This document shows, piece after piece, positions 1 to 9,900 of a stretch of DNA of 38,069 nucleotides (the stretch's first letter is position 1; each line of letters starts with the position of its first letter). The position numbers and the translations under genes are program-made. The DNA is from Planctomycetota bacterium. Its GTDB lineage: Bacteria > Planctomycetota > UBA1135 > GCA-002748355. The notes under the pieces are model-generated. The model saw nothing but the letters and a program-made list of their open reading frames with translations. It did no database searches and had not been told where the DNA came from. The DNA lies in contig DROQ01000050.1 of assembly GCA_011321845.1 (NCBI GenBank), positions 1 through 38,069 on the forward strand, in the 5' to 3' direction.

Positions 1-2
1 CT

Positions 3-242
3 CCCCCCCACAACCTCCCCCCCGCCTTCCACCCCCTCCCCCTCGGCAAAGGGGGACACCCATCCTCCGCTCCCGACCCGGCCGCAAAGCCTTGGGACAG
101 AGGGGCTTGGACCAAAGCCTTCCCCAAGCTCCCCAGCGTTCTCCTCCTCCACAAAGGCGGCCGCCCCCTCCTCGAGCTCGAAGGCTTCGCCCTCAAACTC
201 CAGGACTTCCTCGAGCAGGCCGCCCGCCAGCTCCGCAACTGA
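3..242 (+). CDS. C-terminal fragment of an unidentified protein (5' end outside window)
   Basis: An open frame runs from the window edge to a TGA at 240-242, giving about 79 residues. Its third codon positions are strongly C/G, like the genes after it. The last 30 residues look like folded protein: a hydrophobic strand (SVLLLHKGG), then LLELEGF, then a short amphipathic helix ending in RQLRN. The strand-Gly-Gly-strand-helix pattern faintly recalls a thioredoxin-like C-terminus, but I do not identify the family. The next gene starts 39 bases later on the same strand, so the two may be cotranscribed. The proline-rich first half could be a linker. That this is coding rests on codon pattern only. 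Confidence 0.45.
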   Translation, partial: PPHNLPPAFHPLPLGKGGHPSSAPDPAAKPWDRGAWTKAFPKLPSVLLLHKGGRPLLELEGFALKLQDFLEQAARQLRN

Positions 243-281
243 CGAACAAGGACCCGGAGAAGAAAAAAGGACCAGGCCCGC

Positions 282-1112
282 ATGTCTTCCCTCCAGATCC
301 CCCGCGGCCCGCGCCGCATTGTCTGTCTGACCGAAGAGCCCACCGAAATCCTCTACCTCCTCGGAGAAGAGGAGCGCATTGTCGGCATCAGCGCCTACAC
401 CAAACGGCCCCCTCGGGCCATGGAGGAAAAACCGGCGGTCTCGGCCTTCGTCAAAGGCAACCTCAAAAAGATCAAGGCCCTCCAACCCGACCTGGTCCTC
501 GGCTTTTCCGACATCCAGTCCAAGCTGGCCGAGACCCTGATCGCCGAAGGCCTCCCTGTCCTCATCTTCAACCAGCGCAGCCTGCAGGAGATCCTCGGCG
601 TCATCCTCGACATCGGCAGCCTCGTCGGTCGGCGGCGGGAAGCCCGGGACTACATCCAAAACGCAATCGACCACCTGGAACAGGCCCGCGAACGAAACGC
701 CCGGCGCCCCCGGCGGCCGCGCGTCTATTTCGAGGAGTGGGACGAGCCCATGATCTGCGGCATCCGCTGGGTGAGCGAACTCATCGACATCGCCGGCGGG
801 GAGGACGTCTTCGCCGCCAAGGCCCGGGGCAAGTCCGCCCGCGAGCGCTTCGTCAGCCTCCCCGAACTCCAGGCCGCCGCCCCCGAGGTCGTCCTCGCTT
901 CCTGGTGCGGCAAGCCCTTCGACGCCGGGGCCTTCGCCAGACGCGATGGGCTCCAGGGCCTCCCCGCGGTCCAGGCCTCCCGCCTCCACGAGATCCCTTC
1001 CGAGATCATCCTCCAGCCCGGCCCGGCCTGCCTCTTCGATGGCCTCACGGCCCTGGAGCGGGCGATTCACGGGAAGGAAGCGTTGCAGGATGCAGGATCG
1101 AGGCCCGGGTGA
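282..1112 (+). CDS. BtuF-like cobalamin/metal-chelate substrate-binding protein without signal peptide
   Basis: The 276-aa product has the fold signature of class III periplasmic binding proteins (BtuF/FhuD type). It starts with RRIVCLTEEPTEILYLLG, continues with a GISAYTKRP strand, then KIKALQPDLVLGF, and a second lobe with VYFEEWDEPMICGIRWVSELI and APEVVLASWCGKP. Family members deliver vitamin B12 or iron chelates to an ABC transporter. No signal peptide is visible: the protein opens with MSSLQIPRGPRR, and no alternative upstream start supplies one. Signal-less BtuF homologues are common in bacteria, and their role is unsettled (cytosolic corrinoid handling is one possibility). No permease or ATPase gene lies nearby. 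The start at 282 is preceded by an AAAAGGA-like site about 11 bases upstream. Family assignment is firm; the ligand is inferred. Confidence 0.85.
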   Translation: MSSLQIPRGPRRIVCLTEEPTEILYLLGEEERIVGISAYTKRPPRAMEEKPAVSAFVKGNLKKIKALQPDLVLGFSDIQSKLAETLIAEGLPVLIFNQRSLQEILGVILDIGSLVGRRREARDYIQNAIDHLEQARERNARRPRRPRVYFEEWDEPMICGIRWVSELIDIAGGEDVFAAKARGKSARERFVSLPELQAAAPEVVLASWCGKPFDAGAFARRDGLQGLPAVQASRLHEIPSEIILQPGPACLFDGLTALERAIHGKEALQDAGSRPG

Positions 1113-1170
1113 GACCCGGTTTCGAAGGCCTCCTCCTCGTTCCCGGGCTTGGGGCGGGTAGAATCCGCCC

Positions 1171-3588
1171 ATGCTCCTCCTGGCCTTCTCCCTCTCTCTG
1201 CTGTCCCCGCAAAACCCCTCTCAGCCGAGCTCGCAGCCGAGCATGAAACCCCTGCGAGCGATCCCCTTCGAGCAGGTGCGCATCGAGGACGCCTTCTGGG
1301 GGCCGCGGCTGGAGACGACGCTGCGGGTCACCACCCGGCACTGCCTGGACAAGTGCGAAGAGACCGGCCGCATCCAAAACTTCGACCTGGCGGCAGGCAA
1401 GATCCAGGGGGAGTTTCGCGGGCGGCTCTATGACGACTCGGATGTCTACAAGGTGATCGAGGGGGCTGCCTACGCTCTGCAACATCGCAGGGACGCGGCG
1501 CTGGAGAAGCGGGTGGAGGGGATCATCGCGCGCATCGCCGCGGCGCAGGGGGAGGACGGCTACCTCAACTGCTACTACAGCACCAAGGAGAAGGGCAAGC
1601 GCTGGACCAACCTCCGCGGCGGACACGAGCTGTACTGCGCGGGGCACTTGATCGAGGCGGGGATCGCCTGGTTTCGGGCGACCAGGCGGGACAGCCTGCT
1701 CAAGGTGGCCCGGTGCTTCGCGGACCTGATCGATGCGACCTTCGGCCCGGAGGGACGGCGCGCGCCGCCGGGCCACCAGGAGATCGAGCTGGCGCTGTTC
1801 AAGCTGGCGCGGCTCAGCGGGGAGGAGCGCTACGCGCGGCTGGCGCGCTTCTTCCTCGACGCCCGCGGCCACTACGAGGGGCGAAGGCCGGGCGGCTACG
1901 GCAGCTACGCCCAGGACCATCTGCCCGTGCGCAAGCAGCGCCGCGCGGTCGGCCACGCGGTGCGGGCCATGTACCAGTCCTGCGCCCTGACGGACCTCGC
2001 CCTCCTGGACATGGACCCGGGCAAGCTCCTCGAGAAGAACCCCGCCGAAGCCCGCGCCCTCCGCGCCACCCTCCAGGCCCTCTGGGACGACGTCCACCTC
2101 GGCAAGATCTACATCACGGGCGGCATCGGCTCCGTGCCCGGCATCGAAGGCTTCGGGCCGCCCTTCGTCCTCCCCAACGACACGGCCTACACCGAGACCT
2201 GCGCCGCCATCGCCCTCTCGCTCTGGAACGAGCGCATGCTCCTGCTGACCGGCGAGGCGCGCTACGCCGATGACCTCGAGCGCAGCCTCTACAACGGCAT
2301 GCTGAGCGGGGTCTCGCTGAGCGGCGACCGCTTCTTCTACGACAACCCCCTCGGCAGCAGGGGCGGGCACGCGCGCGCGCCCTGGTTCAGCTGCGCCTGC
2401 TGTCCCACCAACCTGGTGCGCTTCCTCCCCTCCCTCGGCGGGAGGATCTGGGCCTACGGCCCCAGCGAGATCCGCGTCGCCCAGTGGATCGGCAGCAGCA
2501 CGACCATCCCCCTCGCCGACGGCCCCGTCCGCGTGGAGCTGCGCAGCGAACTCCCCTGGGAGGGCAGGGCCCAGCTCCGCCTGCACCCTGTGCGCAAGCA
2601 GCGCTTCGCCCTCTACCTCCGCGAGCCCTCCTGGTGCCGGGGCGAGGCCCGCCTCCAGCTCAACGGCTCCCCCATCGCGGCGCGCAGCTCCGGCGGCTGG
2701 CTGCGCATCGAGCGCGTCTTCGCCCCCGGCGATCGCATCCGCCTCGACTTCCCCATGGAGATCCGCCGCGTCCACGACGACCCCCGCGTCCTCGGCAACC
2801 GGGGCCGCGTCGCCCTCTGCCGAGGTCCCCTCGTCTACTGCCTCGAAGGCGCAGACCACGGCGGGCACTGCCGCAACCTCGTCCTCCCGGATGACAGCGC
2901 GCTCCGAGCCGTCCGGCGCAAGGACCTCTTCACAAGGAGCCCCAGCACCGGCGCCCTCCTCCCCGGCGGCCTCGTCTGCATCGAAGGCCCCGCCCTCGCC
3001 CGCCAGGAGGACGGCAGCTTCGCCCCCACCCGCCTGCGCGCCATCCCCTACTTCGCCTGGAACAACCGCGGCCCCGGCGAACTCGTCACCTGGATCCCCC
3101 GCCGAAAAAATCTCGCCGAGCGCCCCGGCCAGGGCATCCTCCTCAAGCTCCCCGACCGCGAACTCGAAGCCTCCCACTGCTATCCCGGCGACCGCCTCGC
3201 CGCCCTCATGGACGGCAAGCTCCCCAAGAGCAGCAGCGACCGGAGCATCCCACGCATGACCTTCTGGCCCCTCAAGGGCGCCACCGGCCAGCTCTTCTGC
3301 CGCTTCGACCAGGCCCGCCGCATCGAGAGCAGCGCCGTCTACTGGTTCGACGACCGCCCCGGCGGTGGCTGCCGCGTCCCGGCCTCCTACCAACTCTACT
3401 ACCGTGACGGCCCCTCCTGGACCCCGGTCCGCCTCGCCCCCGGCTCCCGCTACAGCGTCCAGCGCGACCGCCTCAACCCCATCCACTTCGCCCCCGTCCG
3501 CGCCCGCGAATGGATGCTCGAGATCCAGATGCAAAAGGGCGCCTCCACCGGCCTCCTCGAATGGCGCCTCGGAGACAAGAAGAAATGA
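1171..3588 (+). CDS. Secreted GH127 (DUF1680) beta-L-arabinofuranosidase
   Basis: The 805-aa product is a glycoside hydrolase family 127 enzyme (type member HypBA1), which removes beta-L-arabinofuranose from plant glycans and hydroxyproline-linked arabinosides. The catalytic set is complete. Glu326 in GIEGFG is the expected acid/base. Glu342 and Cys344 (TETC) together with Cys410 and Cys411 in the CACC motif form the zinc site, with Cys410 the expected nucleophile. The Glu-to-Glu spacing of 16 matches HypBA1. A short hydrophobic N-terminus (MLLLAFSLSLLS) suggests export. An extra C-terminal region after about residue 650 goes beyond the core enzyme and could bind carbohydrate or form a beta-sandwich. 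The stop overlaps the start of the aldose 1-epimerase (ATGA), implying translational coupling and a joint role in sugar use. Some GH127 relatives have other specificities (GH146 is related), so the exact substrate is inferred. Confidence 0.92.
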   Translation: MLLLAFSLSLLSPQNPSQPSSQPSMKPLRAIPFEQVRIEDAFWGPRLETTLRVTTRHCLDKCEETGRIQNFDLAAGKIQGEFRGRLYDDSDVYKVIEGAAYALQHRRDAALEKRVEGIIARIAAAQGEDGYLNCYYSTKEKGKRWTNLRGGHELYCAGHLIEAGIAWFRATRRDSLLKVARCFADLIDATFGPEGRRAPPGHQEIELALFKLARLSGEERYARLARFFLDARGHYEGRRPGGYGSYAQDHLPVRKQRRAVGHAVRAMYQSCALTDLALLDMDPGKLLEKNPAEARALRATLQALWDDVHLGKIYITGGIGSVPGIEGFGPPFVLPNDTAYTETCAAIALSLWNERMLLLTGEARYADDLERSLYNGMLSGVSLSGDRFFYDNPLGSRGGHARAPWFSCACCPTNLVRFLPSLGGRIWAYGPSEIRVAQWIGSSTTIPLADGPVRVELRSELPWEGRAQLRLHPVRKQRFALYLREPSWCRGEARLQLNGSPIAARSSGGWLRIERVFAPGDRIRLDFPMEIRRVHDDPRVLGNRGRVALCRGPLVYCLEGADHGGHCRNLVLPDDSALRAVRRKDLFTRSPSTGALLPGGLVCIEGPALARQEDGSFAPTRLRAIPYFAWNNRGPGELVTWIPRRKNLAERPGQGILLKLPDRELEASHCYPGDRLAALMDGKLPKSSSDRSIPRMTFWPLKGATGQLFCRFDQARRIESSAVYWFDDRPGGGCRVPASYQLYYRDGPSWTPVRLAPGSRYSVQRDRLNPIHFAPVRAREWMLEIQMQKGASTGLLEWRLGDKKK

Positions 3589-4727
3589 AGACGCCCCCCC
3601 TCTCCCGTTCTCTATCCCTCTCCGCCGTCCTCCTCCTGGGTGCCTGCGCCTCCACCTCGCCCCGCCCCCACCAGCCCCCCGCGACCTCGATGAAGACCTT
3701 CACCCTCCAGAACGCCGCCGGCATGCGCGTCCGGATCACCAACCTCGGCGCCATCATCCTCTCTCTCGAGGTCCCGGACCGGCAGGGCAAGACCGCCGAC
3801 GTCGTCCTCGGCTTCTCCCAACCCCAGGACTACCTGAACGCCCCCGACCACCCCTACTTCGGCGCCGTCGTCGGCCGCTACGCCAACCGCATCGCCAAGG
3901 GCCGCTTCCGCATCGGCGACCGGAGCTACACCCTCGCCACCAACAACGGCCCCAACCACCTCCACGGCGGCCTGCGCGGTTTCGACCGCGTCCTCTGGAA
4001 GGTCGAAGAACAGGGCCCAAGGCACATCGTCCTCAGCTACCTCTCCAAGGACGGCGAAGAAGGCTACCCCGGCAACCTCCAGGTCCGGGTCCGCTACGAA
4101 CTCCAAGAAAGCAACGAACTCCACATCCTCTACCAGGCCCAGACCGACCAGACCACCCCCGTCAACCTGAGCCAGCACAGCTACTTCAACCTCCAAGGCG
4201 AAGGCCAGGGTGACATCCTCGGCCATGTCCTCCAGCTCCACGCTAGCCGCTTCACCCCCATCGACAGGGACCTCATCCCCAGCGGAAAGATCCTCCCCGT
4301 CGCAGGCACCCCCTTCGACTTCCGCCGCCCCAAAGCCATCGGCCAGGACATCGACAAGCCGGATCCCCAGCTCCAGTTCGGTCACGGCTACGACCACAAC
4401 TTCGTCCTCGACCGCGCTCCAGGCACCCCCCGCACCCAACCGGTCCTCGCCGCCCGCGTCCTCGAACCCCAGTCGGGCCGCGTCCTCGAGATCCTCACCA
4501 CCGAGCCCGGCATCCAGTTCTACTCCGGCAACTTCCTCGACGGACGCCTCCGCGGCAAGGCGGAGCGCCCCTACCCGAAGAGGAGCGGCTTCTGCCTCGA
4601 GACCCAACACTTCCCCGACAGCCCCAACCAGCCCCAGTTCCCCTCCACCCTCCTCAGCCCGGGAGAGAGCTACCGCTCGAAGACCATCCTGCGCTTTTCG
4701 GTGGAACAAGGGGAGGAGCCGCATTGA
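3585..4727 (+). CDS. galM: Lipoprotein aldose 1-epimerase (galactose mutarotase family)
   Basis: The product interconverts alpha and beta anomers of aldoses. I chose the ATG at 3585 because it overlaps the GH127 stop as ATGA and exposes a lipoprotein signal (AVLLLGAC, lipidated Cys21). A longer in-frame start at 3510 would bury this signal. The mature part shows the GalM hallmarks in order: TNLGAIILSLEVPDRQG, the substrate-binding GRYANRIAKGRF, NNGPNHLHGG, catalytic His in LSQHSYFNL, YDHNFVLD, and the catalytic Glu region TTEPGIQFYSGNFLDG. At 380 aa it is slightly longer than cytosolic GalM because of the export signal. A periplasmic, membrane-anchored mutarotase beside an exported arabinofuranosidase would speed anomer equilibration of the released sugar before uptake. 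The stop lies inside an inverted repeat at 4710-4746. Confidence 0.93.
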   Translation: MKTPPLSRSLSLSAVLLLGACASTSPRPHQPPATSMKTFTLQNAAGMRVRITNLGAIILSLEVPDRQGKTADVVLGFSQPQDYLNAPDHPYFGAVVGRYANRIAKGRFRIGDRSYTLATNNGPNHLHGGLRGFDRVLWKVEEQGPRHIVLSYLSKDGEEGYPGNLQVRVRYELQESNELHILYQAQTDQTTPVNLSQHSYFNLQGEGQGDILGHVLQLHASRFTPIDRDLIPSGKILPVAGTPFDFRRPKAIGQDIDKPDPQLQFGHGYDHNFVLDRAPGTPRTQPVLAARVLEPQSGRVLEILTTEPGIQFYSGNFLDGRLRGKAERPYPKRSGFCLETQHFPDSPNQPQFPSTLLSPGESYRSKTILRFSVEQGEEPH

Positions 4728-4746
4728 GGAGGGCTCGCTCCTCCCC
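4710..4746 (+). terminator. Possible terminator hairpin after galM (no T-tract)
   Basis: GGGGAGGAGC at 4710-4719 pairs perfectly with GCTCCTCCCC at 4737-4746 around a 17-base loop that contains the galM stop codon. No U-run follows on either strand, so it is not a canonical intrinsic terminator. It sits between two convergent genes, where termination is expected. Confidence 0.3.
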
Positions 4747-4840
4747 AGGCAAGGGGCACACCAGTATTGGGCGTCTCAACAGGATACCTGAAACCAATCG
4801 CAACAAATCCCTTTCAGGAGGGGTTCCCGAGGAGGTTGGT

Positions 4841-6241
4841 TCAACGCTTCTGCAAACCAATCCTCACGTTGCCACCACTCGAATGAATGCTTTTTGGAAC
4901 TAAATTTCCAATCACAAAATCTAAAAGGCCATCGGAGTCGACATCCCCCAAAGCTATGGAGATTCCACTCCCTCCCGCCAAATAATCCTTGCGCAAAAAA
5001 CCGCCGCTCGCGCCTTGGAGCAAAACACTGATTGTGCCGGAAGAAAGATTCGCCACCACCAAATCTAGGTGGCCATCTCGATTCACATCTCCAATAGATA
5101 TCGAGCTCGGCATAAACCCCACGGATAAATCCTTGCGCGAAAAACCGCCACCCGCGCTCTGGAGCAAAACACTGACCGTGCCGGAATCTGCATTTGCCGT
5201 TACAACATCCAGCCAGCCGTCTTTATTCAAATCTCCTAGGGATACCGAACTCGAACCTTTTCCCACGGCAATATCCTTGCGCAAAAAACCGCCATTCGCG
5301 CTCTGGAGCAAAACGCTAATCGTGCCGGGATTTTTTGGATTACGATTCGCCGTCACTACATCCAGGCGGCCATCTCCATTCAAATCTCCTAGGGTGACCG
5401 AGCTTGGTTGGTTCCCCACCGCAATATCCTTGCGCGAAAAACCCCCACTCGAACTCTGGAGCAAAACGCTGGCACTGTTGGAAGCAGAATTCGATGTCAC
5501 GACATCCAAGCGCCCATCTCCATTCACATCTCCTAGGATGACCGCGCTTGCACCTTTTCCCACGGCAATATCCTTGCGCGAAAACCCCCCACTCGTACTT
5601 TGGAGTAAAACACTGATACTGTTGGAAGCAGAATTCGCCGTCACGACATCCAAGCGCCCATCTCCATTCACATCTCCTAGGGATAAGGAGTTTGGGCTTT
5701 TTCCCACAGCAATATCCTTGCGTGGAAAACTCCCGCTCCTGCTCTGGAGCAAAACACTGATACTGTTGGAAGTAGAGTTCGCCGTCACAACATCCAGGCG
5801 CCCATCTCCATTCACATCACCTAGTGATACCGAACGGGGAATCCCACCCACTGCATAATCCTTGCGCGAAAAACCTCCCCTCGCACTCTGGAGCAAAACA
5901 TTGATCATGCCGGAATTCATCACGGCAGAATAAGAAGAGTTCGAGGTCACAACATCCAAGCGGCCATCACCATTCACATCCCCAAGGGAGATCGAATTGG
6001 GAAACCTCCCGATGGCAACATCCTTGCGCGAAAAACTGCCGCTCGCACTCTGGAGTAATACACTGATACTGTTGGAAGAAAGATTCGCCGTCACAACATC
6101 CAGGCGTCCATCTCGATTCAAATCTCCGAGAGATACAGAACTGGGAGCTCCACCCACGGCAATATCCTTGCGCGAAAAACCGCCGCTCCTGCTCTGGAGT
6201 AAAACACTGATCGTGCCGGAAAAAAGAGAAAAAAAAATCAT
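4841..6241 (-). CDS. FG-GAP repeat protein, C-terminal part (continuation of the giant gene after a frameshift)
   Basis: This 466-aa frame is not an independent gene. It continues the FG-GAP repeat series of the upstream frame without a gap, beginning in the middle of a repeat at ...FFSLFSGTISVLLQ. It holds the end of repeat 5 and repeats 6-14 of a ~45-residue unit, consensus PSSVSLGDLNGDGRLDVV followed by TANS.SNSISVLLQS and SGGFSRKDIAVGKG. The LGDLNGDGRLD segment is the calcium-binding D.N.DG.xD loop of FG-GAP/VCBS (integrin-like beta-propeller) blades. The protein ends with a degenerate blade and VRIGLQKR. The apparent ATG at 6239-6241 has no Shine-Dalgarno sequence and lies at the edge of the T9 slippage tract, so it is probably not a true start. 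If the frame is repaired, these residues form the end of a ~2308-aa secreted protein. Confidence 0.85.
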   Translation of the reverse strand: MIFFSLFSGTISVLLQSRSGGFSRKDIAVGGAPSSVSLGDLNRDGRLDVVTANLSSNSISVLLQSASGSFSRKDVAIGRFPNSISLGDVNGDGRLDVVTSNSSYSAVMNSGMINVLLQSARGGFSRKDYAVGGIPRSVSLGDVNGDGRLDVVTANSTSNSISVLLQSRSGSFPRKDIAVGKSPNSLSLGDVNGDGRLDVVTANSASNSISVLLQSTSGGFSRKDIAVGKGASAVILGDVNGDGRLDVVTSNSASNSASVLLQSSSGGFSRKDIAVGNQPSSVTLGDLNGDGRLDVVTANRNPKNPGTISVLLQSANGGFLRKDIAVGKGSSSVSLGDLNKDGWLDVVTANADSGTVSVLLQSAGGGFSRKDLSVGFMPSSISIGDVNRDGHLDLVVANLSSGTISVLLQGASGGFLRKDYLAGGSGISIALGDVDSDGLLDFVIGNLVPKSIHSSGGNVRIGLQKR

Positions 6242-6905
6242 TCGTCGTCACTACATCCAGGCGCCCATCTCCATTCAGATCTCCTAGGGTGACCGAACTG
6301 GGACCTTTCCCCACCGCGACATCCTTGCGCGAAAAACCCCCGCTCGCGCTCTGGAGCAAAACACTGACCGTGTTGGCAGGAAAAGCATTCGCCGTCACTA
6401 CATCCAGGCGACCATCTCCATTCACATCTCCTAGGGAGACCGATTTTGGACCGTACCCCACCAAAAAATCCTTGCGTGAAAAAGCCCCGCTTCTGCTCTG
6501 GAGCAAAACACTGATTGTGCCGGAAAAAAAAGAAGAAAAAGAATTCGCCGTCACTACATCCAGGCGACCATCTCCATTCACATCTCCTAGGGAGACCGAA
6601 CTGGGACTTTTCCCCACCGCAACATCCTTGCGCGAAAAACCCCCACTCGCACTCTGGAGTAAAACGCTAATACTGTTGGAAGAAGAATTCGCCGTCACTA
6701 CATCCAGGCGACCATCTCCATTCAAATCTCCTAGGGAGACCGAACTGGGCCCTTTCCCCACCGCAACATCCTTGCGCGAATAACCCCCGCTCGTGCTCTG
6801 GAGTAAAACACTGATATTGTTGGAAGAAGAATTCGCCGTCACTACATCCAGGCGACCATCTCCATTCAAATCTCCTAGGAATACACTGGGATTCTTCCCT
6901 ACTTG
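4844..6905 (-). repeat. Fourteen tandem ~135-bp FG-GAP coding repeats
   Basis: On the minus strand the coding sequence repeats about every 45 codons, 14 times. Strings such as CCATCTCCATTCA and ATCCTTGCGCGAAAAA (plus-strand orientation) recur in most units. Spacing varies by a few codons at one hypervariable point (SNSISV, SSFFSGTISV, NPKNPGTISV, SAVMNSGMINV). The high nucleotide identity suggests recent duplication or gene conversion. Confidence 0.95.
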
Positions 6906-9900
6906 ATCCACAGGATCTGAGAAACGGTTTTGAGGGGCAACCTTCAATTCCACCCACCCAAAATTTGTGTTGCCGTTAGGCTTGATCAAAACTGGAGTGG
7001 AAACCCCACTCCCCTGTGTGTTAGGCAAGGCCGCAAGACCCAACGCAATTACCTGTTCCTTTTTCCTGAAGGCAGGGAATCGAGGAAAAACAAAGCTCCC
7101 ATCAGACTTGGTCCTAGTCTGAAATTCCCTCTCGTCAGGGGTTCCTAGGATCCGAACCTCAGCATTGGAGACAGCCTTCCCATCGATCTTCCGCCGGACT
7201 TTTCCAAGGAGCCGGGTCGGTGGATTCTTGACCTTGGGATCCGAACCAAGATGGTATTCGTATCCATCTTCAAACCCATCTCCATCCGTATCCTTCTTCA
7301 GGGGGTTGGTTCCAATCCGGACCTCTAAACCATCCTTCAATTGATCCCCATCGGTATCGGACTTAAGAGGGTCAGTTTTGTAAACCTTGACTTCGGCATA
7401 GTCGGAGAGGCCATCTAAATCCGTATCCACCCTGAGTGGGTCGGTATGGTAGGTCCTGACTTCTTCCCCGTCGGTCAAACCATCTAAGTCGGTATCCCGA
7501 AGGAGGGGATTGGTCCCATAATCCAAAACCTCCTCTCCATCGCTAAGGAGATCGCGATCCGTGTCAGCGACGAGAGGATCGGTTTTGAATCCATTTTTCC
7601 CCAGGTATTCGGTGCCATCCGAGAGCCGGTCTCCATCGGTATCCGCGGCAAAGGGGTTGGTCCCGATCGTGAGTTCCAGGGGATTCACGAGTCCATCTCC
7701 ATCGGGATCCGCCCCATCGTCTTTGGGATCCAAGGGGTTCAAGCCTTTTCGGACCTCGAAGCCGTCATCTACTCCACCCCCATCGGTGTCCTTGTTCCTT
7801 GGATGAGTCTTGGCTAGAAATTCCTGGGCATTCGTCAACGTGTCCAGGTCGGGATCCAAGAGGGCGTCCTTGGGATCCAGGGGATCGAAACCATAGAGGA
7901 CTTCCCAGGCATCGGGCATCCCATCGGCATCTCGGTCCAGGGAAACCTTCAAACTCAAGTTCTTGTTTGAAGCATTGCCACTCACAAGGACATGAACCGC
8001 CCCCCCCTTGGTTCCCTGGGCGACAAAAAAGGTGAGTTTGGTTGGAGTCAACAAGCGACTGAGGGCCTGAGGTTTACCCCCAACAAAAATCTTTACCTTG
8101 GAAGGGTCCCGGCCAAATCCACCTCCCTCGAGAGTCACCGGCTCCCCGGGGTTGGCAGCGGAGGGAATTACTTTGAGGATCTTGGGAAGAACGACCACGG
8201 AAATGGGATTGGAAAACCCTCCGAGGGTCCTCAGTTGAAGAGCCCCTGACTCTCCATCGAGGGGAACCCTTACCTTGACCTTTGTCGAGGAAACAGAGGT
8301 CATCTCGAGGCCCTTTCCTCGGAGGAAGACTTGGGGCACAAAAAACCCCTTGTTATTGCCCAGTGGGCGAGCAAGGTTCTTTCCCTTCAAAGTGAGTTCT
8401 CCGCCTGCGGTTATTTGGATTCCACCAGGTGCAGAATTGAGGGTAGGCTTTCCAAAAACTGAGGAATGGGCCCAAAGCTTCACATAGTTTCCAGGTCTTT
8501 TGCCGTCTGATCTCAGCCCGATCCAGCCTTCTGAATGAAATCCAAAAGAGGTTTTCAAGAAGCCAAGGGGCAAACCAATCACATGGCCTTGGACCCAATT
8601 CTTTTGAATAGGGATTTCGTGAACTCCGTCTTTCATCGTAGACCCAAGAAACACCTTGTAGTTCCATAAAAGAAAATCCTCTGAAAGGGTCAGACCGCGT
8701 GTCTGGACTTGGATTGTCTTGGTTTTGGATAGGTCTACATCGAGACTGGAAAGCCGGGTAATCACAGGAGCCAACCCTTGAGGATTGGTTCTTTGAATCC
8801 CTCCCTGAGCCCTCAAGAGAAATTCAGCCACCTTATGAGCAGCTTGATAGGAAACGGGCATATCCATGTGAGAGAGGGGGAGATTTGCAAATGAGTTTCC
8901 GTCAGGATTCCAGCCCATTGCTGGACTGGTTCGGTCAATAAAACCATCGGAATTGGGCAATTGTAAACCTGCCCCAAGGAGGGGAAGCAAAGGCAGAGAA
9001 AAAGAATGCCCTCCCCTGGGAACACCTTGTATCCCAAAAAATGGAACTCCTAAACCAAGGCCATTGGCTAGCAGAGAGTTCCTCACTCCAAAATCCTGCA
9101 TCGCAAGATCCCCAAAAAGGGAACCGCTCCCTTCATCAATGGCAGCTCTCAAACGAGAACCCCCTATTTGCGCTAAAAATAGCGATAAAGGTTCCTTGTG
9201 ACCTTTAACAGCCCAATCCTTTAAATTGAAAATCCGGTCTGCGATGGAAGCACCCAAATGGGGAGATCCCATTGTGACAACTCTCCGAATGGGCACATCA
9301 TTCTCAGAAAGTCGGTGTAAATAACTTCGAGCCTGGATTCCTCCATAAGAATGGCAGACGAGATCCAGCTTGGAATGAGCCAGTTTTCGAACGACCCGAT
9401 AATCCCGGTCGACCCTCTTAATCTCGGACCTGAGCCTGGGAAGGATGTCATCAAGGCTTTTGAATGAAATGCTGCCGTAATCCACAGAAGCAAAGACATC
9501 GAAGGATCCATGATTTCTAAAAATGGTGGCAGGGATCCCCTGGCTTTCCAAGGGTCGAAGGAAAGCCCTTCCCCAAGTTTTGGGGGAAGAGTCAATCCCA
9601 TGAATCAAACAAACCGGCGTCCCAACAACAGTTAGTGGAAGGTCCTTTGTCCCAGGGACCTTGCTCTGATGGATCACCTTCCCGTTCCGAAGGTAGAATG
9701 CAAGAATCAGGGGCTTGTAACCGACCTTCGCAATTCGAGGAGGGAAGTACCTTACGGCCACCTTTACGGCATTACGGGGACGGAAGAAGTCTGCGGCAAA
9801 CATTTCCACCTGAGATCTTCGTGGTTTCATGGGAACTGGGCCTGCGTGAGGATTGAAATCCATGACCAGCCCCTCCCCATCGAATCCATGAGGGTTTTTC

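Noticed and set aside
1045..3534. 829-aa open frame opposite the GH127 gene
   Set aside because: It is an antisense shadow created by G/C-rich third positions. It is rich in Gly/Ala/Glu with no domain, and the plus strand encodes an enzyme with all catalytic residues.
4844..6905. CRISPR-like regular repeats
   Set aside because: The ~135-bp period is translated in frame as FG-GAP blades. No short repeat-spacer structure or cas genes exist.
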